Below, piece after piece: positions 8,394 through 14,352 of a stretch of DNA of 38,453 bases. The notes under the pieces were generated by a model that did no database searches, was not told where the DNA came from, and saw nothing but the letters and a program-made list of their open reading frames with translations. Position 1 is the stretch's first letter. Each line of letters begins with the position of its first letter. Origin of the DNA: Mesorhizobium tianshanense (GTDB lineage: Bacteria > Pseudomonadota > Alphaproteobacteria > Rhizobiales > Rhizobiaceae); contig NZ_VLKT01000061.1 in the NCBI RefSeq assembly GCF_007830515.1, positions 1 through 38,453 of the forward strand, in the 5' to 3' direction. The position numbers were made by a program, and so were the translations under genes.

Positions 8394-9818
8394 TCAGCTT
8401 CGGTAGGCGAAGGTCGACATCATGCCGCTCGCCATGTGATAGAGGTGGTGACAATGGAAGACCCATTTGCCGGGATTGCCGGCATCCACCGCAATGGTGA
8501 TCGAGCGCATCGGCGGCACCAGCACGGTGTCGCGAACGGCGCCCTGGAAGCGCTGCCCGTCAATCGCGACCACTTGGAAACGATGGCCGTGAAGATGCAT
8601 CGGGTGGGCCATCATGGTATCGTTGCGCAGCGTGACCTCGACGCGATCGCCCTTGTCTACGAGCAAGGGAGCGCTGGTTTCGAGACCCCAGCGATAGGCG
8701 GCCATGTCGCCGGTCAGCGCCATATCGAACGTCTTGTCGGCAAGGCGTGATGCAAACGGCACTCTTGCCCGAAGTTGCGCCTCGAGCGTCAGGTCGAGAA
8801 CCGGGGCATCGACATCTCCCGCCGTCCCAAGCCTGGTCACCGCCGCTCCTGCCGAGCGCAGGATAATTCCGGTCCGTTCCTTGCTCCCCTCGCGCAGCGC
8901 CAGGATCGGGAAGGCGGAGGCGAGATCGCGCGGCAACTGCACGCGCACGTCGATGCGCTGTCCCATCGTCATCGGAAAGCGCCGGCCGCTGACCGGCTCG
9001 ACAGGCTGACCGTCGACGGCGATCAGCTCGCCTTCAAGCGCGCCGAAGTCGATCGTGAACGCGGTCCCCGTGGCGCCATTGATGATCCGCACGCGCACGC
9101 GTCCGCCCCGTTCGACCGGCACGACCTCAGGGTCGTCCAGGGATCGATCATTGGCCAGATAGGCGTCATACTCGATGTCGTTGATATCCATCGGCATGCC
9201 GCCATGGCTCATCCCTGCCATGGCGTTGCCGGCGTCACCGGACATGTCCATGCCGCCATGCTGCATCGGTGCAGCGCCTCCCGTCAGACCGGCCAGCAGT
9301 TCCTCCGGCGATGAGAACGAGAAATCGTGCAGCAGGATGACGACCTCCTGCTCATCTTCAGCATCATCGGTGGGATCGGCGACGATAAGCGGAGCGGCGA
9401 GCAGCAATTGCTCCTGCAGGGTATGGGCATGCATCCAATGGGTGCCGGGCTCGCCGACCGGAAAATTGAAACTGCGATCGGCCCGGGCGCCGATGAGCGG
9501 AAGTGGCGCGTCGGGGACTCCGTCGCTCGACCAGGGCGGCGTCAGTCCGTGCCAATGTATGATCGTCGGCTCGGCAGTCTCGTTTTGCAGCAGGACATTG
9601 AAGGCATCGCCCGCCCGCAAGCGCAGGCCGGGCGCACCGTCGGCCCCTCGCAGACCGAAGACGCTTGCGGCCTTGCCGTTCACCTCGAGGGTGCGGCGCG
9701 AGATGCCAAGCGTCTGGCCGCCCGACTGGCTGGTGAAGGCTGCCGCGAGCAAGCTCGACGGGAGCGCAAAAGCCGCGGCGCCTGCCAATGCGCCCTTCAG
9801 GATATCTCTGCGTTTCAT
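8394..9818 (-). CDS. Tat-exported multicopper oxidase (CopA/PcoA-like)
   Basis: The 474-residue multicopper oxidase probably oxidises Cu(I) or other metals in the periplasm. It has a twin-arginine signal (MKRRDILKGALAGAAAFALP). Copper ligands are visible as HWHG (88-91), HWMHAH (127-132), HPMHLHGH (405-412) and HCHHLYHMASGMM (455-467), which together supply the T1 and T2/T3 sites. A Met/His-rich loop at about 185-211 resembles the Cu(I)-collecting inserts of CueO and CopA. The start at 9818 is preceded by AAGGAAACC and gives a clean Tat signal; the longer frame upstream does not. It sits 78 bp after the methyltransferase gene and 51 bp before the ATPase gene, consistent with a periplasmic copper-detoxification role. 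Confidence 0.92.
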   Translation of the reverse strand: MKRRDILKGALAGAAAFALPSSLLAAAFTSQSGGQTLGISRRTLEVNGKAASVFGLRGADGAPGLRLRAGDAFNVLLQNETAEPTIIHWHGLTPPWSSDGVPDAPLPLIGARADRSFNFPVGEPGTHWMHAHTLQEQLLLAAPLIVADPTDDAEDEQEVVILLHDFSFSSPEELLAGLTGGAAPMQHGGMDMSGDAGNAMAGMSHGGMPMDINDIEYDAYLANDRSLDDPEVVPVERGGRVRVRIINGATGTAFTIDFGALEGELIAVDGQPVEPVSGRRFPMTMGQRIDVRVQLPRDLASAFPILALREGSKERTGIILRSAGAAVTRLGTAGDVDAPVLDLTLEAQLRARVPFASRLADKTFDMALTGDMAAYRWGLETSAPLLVDKGDRVEVTLRNDTMMAHPMHLHGHRFQVVAIDGQRFQGAVRDTVLVPPMRSITIAVDAGNPGKWVFHCHHLYHMASGMMSTFAYRS

Positions 9819-9896
9819 GATGGTTTCCTTCGGTTTCGATTTCGGATTTCGTGTTTCGCTCAGCGCACAAGGATCAGGCTCAAACGCCACCCGCTC

Positions 9897-10565
9897 TCAG
9901 GGCGCACCACGCTTGCCGGCGGAACCGAACAGCCTGGCCACATGCGGAAAAAAGGCGGGCACGCGGGCGGCATAGCGGTCGTAGGCTTCGCCGAACTCCT
10001 TTCTCGCTTCACGCTCCTCGATGAAAGAAAGCCGCACATACATGCCGACCAGAACGGGGAATATCGCCAGCGTCAGCAGCGTCGGCCACTGCACGAGGAA
10101 GCCCGCCATGACGAGAATGAAGCCGACATATTGGGGATGCCTGACGGAGGCATATGGGCCGCCGGTTGCGAGGCGATTGTGGCGCTGCGCTTCGTAAAGC
10201 ACCCGCCACGCGGTCGCGATCAGCACGAAGCCGCCGCCGATCAGGAAGAAACTGAGAACGTGGAAGGGTCCGAAATGCGGATTGAGCCGCCAGCCGAACA
10301 TCATCTCCAGGAGATGACCGGCATCATGCGAGAGCCAGTCAACGCCGGGGTATCGGCTCTGCAGCCACCCCGAGAACAGATAGATCGTCAGGGGGAACCC
10401 GTACATCTCGGCAAACAGCGCCACCAGGAAGGCGCTGAATGCACCGAAGGAGCGCCAGTCACGGCCGGTCCGCGGCTTGAAGAAGCTCAAGGCGAACAGG
10501 ATGAAAATCGCCGAGTTGATTATAGCCAGGCCCCAGAGTCCGTAGGCGGAAGATTGCTCGACCAT
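9897..10565 (-). CDS. ICMT/PEMT-like membrane methyltransferase family protein
   Basis: The 222-residue integral membrane protein has about five hydrophobic segments and the isoprenylcysteine methyltransferase-type C-terminus: GGPYASVRHPQYVGF, then an EEREARKEFGEAYDRY segment and a terminal PAFFP. In this superfamily the RHPQY/EE region binds S-adenosylmethionine. The methyl acceptor is unknown; bacterial copies near copper genes are common but uncharacterised. The ATG at 10565 has AAGGAG seven bases upstream. An ATG two codons earlier (10571) overlaps the stop of the DUF2933 gene but lies too close to the Shine-Dalgarno, so 10565 is preferred. It belongs to the copper cluster. Confidence 0.75.
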   Translation of the reverse strand: MVEQSSAYGLWGLAIINSAIFILFALSFFKPRTGRDWRSFGAFSAFLVALFAEMYGFPLTIYLFSGWLQSRYPGVDWLSHDAGHLLEMMFGWRLNPHFGPFHVLSFFLIGGGFVLIATAWRVLYEAQRHNRLATGGPYASVRHPQYVGFILVMAGFLVQWPTLLTLAIFPVLVGMYVRLSFIEEREARKEFGEAYDRYAARVPAFFPHVARLFGSAGKRGAP

Positions 10566-10567
10566 GG

Positions 10568-10909
10568 TCATGCTCCTTTATGGTGTGTGGGACTGTCTTG
10601 CGCGTCCGGCTCGGTTTCCCTGAGCCCATGTTCCTTGTGCCCGACTTGTTTCTTGGGCCCGGCATGACTGCCATGGCCGCCATGCATGACCATGTGAAGC
10701 AGAGGGCAGGCGAGCAGCAGCAGAAAGGGAAGGGCACCGAGGGTATGTGCCCGGTGCTCGGAGAGAAGGAAGAAAGCGGCGATCAGCAGGAAGGCGATCG
10801 TGACCGGGCCGGTCTTCGAAGTCCAGAATCCGCCCGTTCCTGCCTCGGCGTTCTTTTCTGGGTTGGAGCCGGTCGGGGGATCGGACATGCGGTGTGCGTC
10901 GGTGTTCAT
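10568..10909 (-). CDS. DUF2933 family small membrane protein
   Basis: The 113-residue protein has a hydrophilic N-terminus, two hydrophobic segments (about VTIAFLLIAAFFLL and ALPFLLLLACPLLHMVM) and a His-rich tail starting HGGHGSHAG. This pattern fits the DUF2933 family, which is often found beside copper oxidases and ATPases. The CPLLHMVMHGGHG segment could bind metal, but no function is established. The ATG at 10909 overlaps the stop of the DUF5676 gene (ATGA) and has AAGGGA 9 bases upstream. An in-frame ATG three codons earlier has no spacing for that site. Confidence 0.7.
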   Translation of the reverse strand: MNTDAHRMSDPPTGSNPEKNAEAGTGGFWTSKTGPVTIAFLLIAAFFLLSEHRAHTLGALPFLLLLACPLLHMVMHGGHGSHAGPKKQVGHKEHGLRETEPDAQDSPTHHKGA

Positions 10910-11268
10910 CGGTTGCATTCCCTTTGATTGTTAGCCGTTGTCATTGCCGGCCGCGGCGGACGAGTGCCGCGGCTTTCATGAGGCCCGCCGTAACGTCGCC
11001 CGGTGGCGACGACGTTGTAGATCGAGGCGTACACGACACCCGCCACGAGCCCGACGACGCCAAGGCCGACGACGCCGTAGAGAACGCGGCCAGGGCTCAT
11101 CTGCGCCGCCAGTCTGATCGGGCTGAAGTCGAGCCCATGCATGAAGGCGCCGAAGAAATCGAGCGTCGTGTCCGGCCAGATGGCGAAGGCCAGAGCACAG
11201 AGCATGCTCATCAGGGCCAGCGTCACGCCCAGCGCAACGCCGGCGGACAGAATGCTGAGTTTGTTCAT
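10906..11268 (-). CDS. DUF5676 family membrane protein
   Basis: The 120-residue protein has two membrane helices (about residues 5-31 and 62-86) and a charged C-terminal tail. The central motif MHGLDFSPIRL is typical of the small DUF5676 family that accompanies copper-resistance genes in Proteobacteria; its function is unknown. A strong ribosome-binding site (GGAGGAA) lies 4-5 bases before the ATG at 11268. The stop overlaps the next gene's start, so translation is probably coupled. It follows the DUF305 gene by 31 bp, and a perfect 19-bp tandem duplication fills most of that gap. Confidence 0.7.
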   Translation of the reverse strand: MNKLSILSAGVALGVTLALMSMLCALAFAIWPDTTLDFFGAFMHGLDFSPIRLAAQMSPGRVLYGVVGLGVVGLVAGVVYASIYNVVATGRRYGGPHESRGTRPPRPAMTTANNQRECNR

Positions 11269-11276
11269 GGGTTCCT

Positions 11277-11314
11277 CCCGTCACTTCACATGTTGCCCGT
11301 CACTTCACATGTTG
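11277..11314. repeat. Perfect 19-bp tandem duplication over the DUF305 stop codon
   Basis: Two adjacent identical 19-bp units (11277-11295 and 11296-11314) cover the last codons and stop of the DUF305 gene. The second copy holds the functional stop; the first repeats the same end (QHVK-stop) downstream of it. Confidence 0.95.
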
Positions 11315-11863
11315 TTTGAGCCATTCCTGCATTGCGGCGATCTCGGCCTGCTGAGCCGTGATGATCTGATTGGCCCAGACCTTGACCTGATCATCCTTGC
11401 CGAATTGCAGGACCGCACGGGCCATATCGATCGCGCCCTGGTGGTGCGGAATCATTGCCTGGACGAAGGCGACATCGGGATCTTCGGCCTGGATGGCCTT
11501 CATCATCGGCCCGTCCATTCGCTTCATGGCATCCATGTATGCCCTGGAGGCCTCCGGCATATTGGCGGTGTCCATCGGCATGTTGTTCATCATGCCGCCC
11601 TGCATCATGCCGCCCTGGCCGCCTTGCATCATCTGCTGCATCATCGGCATCATCTGTTGCATCATGGGCATCATCTTCTGCATCGTGGACATCATCGTCG
11701 TGCACTGCTCGGGCAAACCGCCCGGCGTCGCCTCCGCGGCCTGGGCCGCTGTCGTGGCTTGCGGTGCGCCAGCCTCGGGATGGTGTGGATCCGTCTGGGC
11801 AAAAGCCGTACCCGAAAGAGTTGTGAATGCCGCAAGCGTGATCATTCGAAGGTGGGTTTTCAT
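11300..11863 (-). CDS. DUF305 family Met-rich exported protein
   Basis: The 187-residue protein has a Sec-type signal peptide (MKTHLRMITLAAFTTLSGTAFA) and a DUF305 (ferritin-like helical) domain. Motifs include AMIPHHQGAIDMA, with the paired His expected of DUF305/CopM copper binders, and QQAEIAAMQEWL near the end. Between signal and domain is a striking methionine-repeat segment (MMPMMQQ repeated, then GGMMQGGMMNN), which could hold Cu(I) in the periplasm. The start at 11863 is preceded by AAGGAAAC; the open frame continues far upstream but that part has no coding character. The 187-bp gap to the Cys-rich gene could hold an own promoter. The stop codon lies inside a 19-bp tandem duplication. 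Confidence 0.85.
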   Translation of the reverse strand: MKTHLRMITLAAFTTLSGTAFAQTDPHHPEAGAPQATTAAQAAEATPGGLPEQCTTMMSTMQKMMPMMQQMMPMMQQMMQGGQGGMMQGGMMNNMPMDTANMPEASRAYMDAMKRMDGPMMKAIQAEDPDVAFVQAMIPHHQGAIDMARAVLQFGKDDQVKVWANQIITAQQAEIAAMQEWLKQHVK

Positions 11864-11883
11864 GACTGTTTCCTTGTCGTTGG

Positions 11884-11913
11884 TGTGAAGCCGACGTTGC
11901 TTGTGAAGCCGAC
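11884..11913. repeat. 12-bp direct repeat, period 18, upstream of the DUF305 gene
   Basis: TGTGAAGCCGAC occurs at 11884-11895 and again at 11902-11913, just upstream of the DUF305 ribosome-binding site. It may be a slippage duplication or an operator half-site pair; nothing in the sequence decides between these. Confidence 0.6.
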
Positions 11914-12050
11914 AAGCGAACTCTGGAATTGGGCGCGCAAAGGCAGCCCGAATCGCCGGTGCCGGTTTGGTTTCGCGGATCGATCGCGCGCTATGGGGCC
12001 TTGACGGCACTGCAGGGTTCAACAGTCCCACGCACCGCGACGGCGCGAGA

Positions 12051-12446
12051 TCAGGCGAAGATCTGGGGAGGTTGCAGGAGGGCCTCGGGGTCGATGCCCG
12101 TTGCCAGGAACGCCTTGCCCGCCATAAAGCGGACGGCATCCAGGGCGTCATGAAGAACGCCGCATTCGCCGGCGGAAATGCTTGCTGCACAACAGCCGGA
12201 GCCGGTCGAGTGCACGCAATCCAGGCAGCCTTCACATGAGGCGTGATGGTTGCCCTGGTCCGTGGACGCGACGTGACCTATCACCTTGTGCGAGGCGCTC
12301 GTCGAGAGCGTCGCAATATCGGCAGTGACGCCGGCACCGGCGCCCAATGCAGAAGTCCGCTCGGCAAAACCAGCAATGGCAGCACCGCCCGCGATCAGGA
12401 GGATCGCGGCCAGCAGTAACCGAAGCTGAGCCAATACGGTTTTCAT
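12051..12446 (-). CDS. Cys-rich exported protein of unknown function, first gene of the copper cluster
   Basis: The 131-residue protein has a hydrophobic signal/anchor (LLLAAILLIAGGAAIAGFA). It also has a compact cysteine cluster, ASCEGCLDCVHSTGSGCC followed by GECG, with nearby HH. This suggests periplasmic metal binding, most likely copper given the neighbours. I do not recognise a named family. The ATG at 12446 has no Shine-Dalgarno upstream. A plausible -10 (TACACT, 12458-12453) would place transcription start at or next to the ATG, so the message may be leaderless. A FixK/FNR-type box at 12480-12493 is centred about 41 bases upstream. An alternative start further upstream (12488) would run through that box and is unlikely. 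Confidence 0.6.
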   Translation of the reverse strand: MKTVLAQLRLLLAAILLIAGGAAIAGFAERTSALGAGAGVTADIATLSTSASHKVIGHVASTDQGNHHASCEGCLDCVHSTGSGCCAASISAGECGVLHDALDAVRFMAGKAFLATGIDPEALLQPPQIFA

Positions 12447-12452
12447 GGTATC

Positions 12453-12458
12453 AGTGTA
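12453..12458 (-). promoter_or_regulatory. Candidate -10 element (TACACT) for the minus-strand copper cluster
   Basis: It matches TATAAT at four of six positions. It is placed so that transcription would begin near 12446, about 41 bases from the centre of the FixK/FNR-type box. Confidence 0.35.
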
Positions 12459-12479
12459 GCTCAACTTCGCGTCGCTACT

Positions 12480-12493
12480 TTGACGCAAATCAA
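12480..12493. promoter_or_regulatory. FixK/FNR-type binding site (TTGACGCAAATCAA)
   Basis: The palindrome has the exact TTGA-N6-TCAA core used by FixK, FnrN and Anr proteins and matches nine of the ten defined bases of TTGAT-N4-ATCAA. Its centre (12486.5) lies 41.5 bases from a predicted start at about 12528 on the plus strand and about 41 bases from one at about 12446 on the minus strand. Both are the class II activator position, so one site may drive both directions under low oxygen. Confidence 0.6.
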
Positions 12494-12515
12494 TGCCTGT
12501 AAGCGAGTGAAACTT

Positions 12516-12521
12516 CTTAAT
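12516..12521 (+). promoter_or_regulatory. Candidate -10 element (CTTAAT) for the ATP-grasp-like gene
   Basis: It matches TATAAT at four of six positions and predicts transcription start near 12528, which is exactly 41.5 bases from the FixK/FNR-type box centre and 31 bases before the ATG. Confidence 0.4.
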
Positions 12522-12558
12522 CGCAAAGTCTCAGAACAGCGGTCGGCAAGGAGGTGGC

Positions 12559-13842
12559 ATGCTTACAGTCCCCAGCGTGGCGGAAGCCACCACGTCCCTG
12601 TCGGCGCGGCTCAACCGCAAATGCTTCTGCATCACGCTCGACCGGATCGCGCTTCGAGATGCACTGAACCGCGAAGCCGGCGACCCCGGCTTCTGCGAAA
12701 CCTTCATCGCGTCGCGGCCGCATCTGTTTTCCAATGTCCCGGTCTTCCTCGCCGCGTCCGCCATCGACGAGATGCGGAAAATCGTCGCCGCCATCGAGGC
12801 GACCGCAAAGTTGCCACCCTACCGCGATGCTGTCCTCTCCTGGGCTGCTGAAATCGCGCATCGGGATTTTGGACCGCTCGGCGCTCTGATGGGCTACGAT
12901 TTCCATCTCGACGATGACGGTCCCAAGCTGATCGAGGTGAACACCAATGCCGGTGGAGCTTTCCTCAACGCCCTGCTGGCCAGGGCACAGAAGGCCTGTT
13001 GCTCCGAAGTCGACCGGGCGTTGATCGGCACAAGGGACGATCGCTTCGAAGCCGGCGTCGTCTCGATGTTCGAGAATGAATGGCGCCGCCAGCGCGGAGC
13101 CGGTTCGCCGCGAAGAATCGCGATCGTCGACGATCGGCCTGAGGAGCAGTATCTCTATCCTGAATTCGTGCTTGCCAGGCAGCTGTTGCTGAAACACGGC
13201 ACCGAAGCGGTGATCGGCGACGCGAGCGAGTTGAAATATGATGGCGGCAGACTTCGGCTCGACGGACAGGAGATTGACCTCGTCTACAACCGCTTGGTCG
13301 ATTTCACGCTCGATCGCCGGGAGCATGCCGCACTCAGAGCGGCTTACCGGGACGGCGCCGTGGTTGTCACGCCCAATCCGCACAACCACGCGCTCTTTGC
13401 AAGCAAGCGCAATCTGACATTGCTGTCCGATCCGGCGGCGCTCGAAGCGTTCGGCCTTTCTCCGGAGCAGCGCGTGCAGCTCGCCGGCATTCCGCGGACC
13501 ACGCTGGTCACGCCCGACAATTCGGATGCCGCCTGGCAATCCCGCAAGGACATGTTCTTCAAGCCGCTCTCCGGCCACGGCAGCAAGGCGGTCTACCGAG
13601 GCGACAAGGTGACCAAAGGGGTGTGGGCCGAGATCGCCCGTGGCGGCTACGTGGCCCAGTCATTCGCCGCACCCGGACAGCGCATGATCGAAATCGATGG
13701 CGCACCAGCGCCGCGCAAGATGGACGTGCGGCTTTATACTTATGACGGCCAGGTGCTGCTCGCCGCCGCGCGCCTCTACCAGGGCCAGACCACCAATTTT
13801 CGCACACCCGGCGGCGGTTTTGCCCCTGTCCTGGTCGTCTGA
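12559..13842 (+). CDS. ATP-grasp-like protein with apparently permuted motif order
   Basis: The 427-residue cytosolic protein is probably an ATP-dependent ligase. IEVNTNAGG (125-133), a Glu-x-Asn metal-binding motif typical of the end of an ATP-grasp domain, occurs in the N-terminal third. The nucleotide-binding FFKPLSGHGSKAV (333-345) comes near the C-terminus, followed by RKMDVRLYTYDG and a TNFRTPGGGF tail. This order is reversed from classical ATP-grasp enzymes, as in circularly permuted ATP-grasp families. IDLVYNRLVDF (239-249) and SKRNLTLLSD are further conserved-looking blocks. The substrate is unknown; peptide or amine ligation is possible. AAGGAGG lies a few bases before the ATG. It diverges from the copper cluster and appears to share its FixK/FNR-type box, which suggests expression under low oxygen. 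Confidence 0.6.
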   Translation: MLTVPSVAEATTSLSARLNRKCFCITLDRIALRDALNREAGDPGFCETFIASRPHLFSNVPVFLAASAIDEMRKIVAAIEATAKLPPYRDAVLSWAAEIAHRDFGPLGALMGYDFHLDDDGPKLIEVNTNAGGAFLNALLARAQKACCSEVDRALIGTRDDRFEAGVVSMFENEWRRQRGAGSPRRIAIVDDRPEEQYLYPEFVLARQLLLKHGTEAVIGDASELKYDGGRLRLDGQEIDLVYNRLVDFTLDRREHAALRAAYRDGAVVVTPNPHNHALFASKRNLTLLSDPAALEAFGLSPEQRVQLAGIPRTTLVTPDNSDAAWQSRKDMFFKPLSGHGSKAVYRGDKVTKGVWAEIARGGYVAQSFAAPGQRMIEIDGAPAPRKMDVRLYTYDGQVLLAAARLYQGQTTNFRTPGGGFAPVLVV

Positions 13843-13976
13843 ACATGCGAGGGGATCGGTGCTGACGCACGCTCAATGACACCATCGTGATTGCCACGCC
13901 CAGGCTTTACCAAGTACCATGCCCACGCCGGTCGTCGACGCGGCGCGTTCCGCGAGCCGGCAAGGGAGAAACGTCC

Positions 13977-14216
13977 ATGTTACGATCAATTTCGCTTGCG
14001 GTTTTCCTGGCGGTCGTTCCAGCGACAGCCTTTGCAAATTCATGCCCGACGATCATGGCCGCGATCGACGCGGCGTTGCCGACCGCGACCCTCTCCGAGG
14101 CCGATTTGACCAAAGTCAAAGAACTGCGCGCCCAAGGCGAGAAATTGCACGCAGCCGGCGATCATGCAGGGTCGGAGGCTGCGCTCAACGAAGCCAAGAC
14201 GATGCTCGGCATATAG
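13977..14216 (+). CDS. Small exported protein of unknown function
   Basis: The 79-residue protein has a clear Sec signal (MLRSISLAVFLAVVPATAFA) and a predicted mature part of about 59 residues. The mature part has one Cys near its start (NSCPTIM) and two amphipathic helices rich in Ala, Lys and Glu (LTKVKELRAQGEKLHAAGDHAGSEAALNEA). The helical hairpin resembles a single TPR-like unit. AAGGGAG precedes the ATG at 13977. It follows the ATP-grasp-like gene by 134 bp on the same strand and may be co-transcribed. No function is recognised. Confidence 0.7.
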   Translation: MLRSISLAVFLAVVPATAFANSCPTIMAAIDAALPTATLSEADLTKVKELRAQGEKLHAAGDHAGSEAALNEAKTMLGI

Positions 14217-14352
14217 TATAGTTGCGACGAACGCGGCTTTCCTGGCCGATTTGCGGGCTTTTTGTTCGGTTGTCGATCGGCGAGGATCGCGCTTTAGTCG
14301 GCCATTACTGAACTGACCGGTTGAAGCCGCGTCAGGCCCGAGTTGGGTTGGA

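Noticed and set aside
11864..12235. A 124-codon N-terminal extension of the DUF305 frame.
   Set aside because: No motif or signal is present, whereas the ATG at 11863 has a ribosome-binding site and starts a clean signal peptide.
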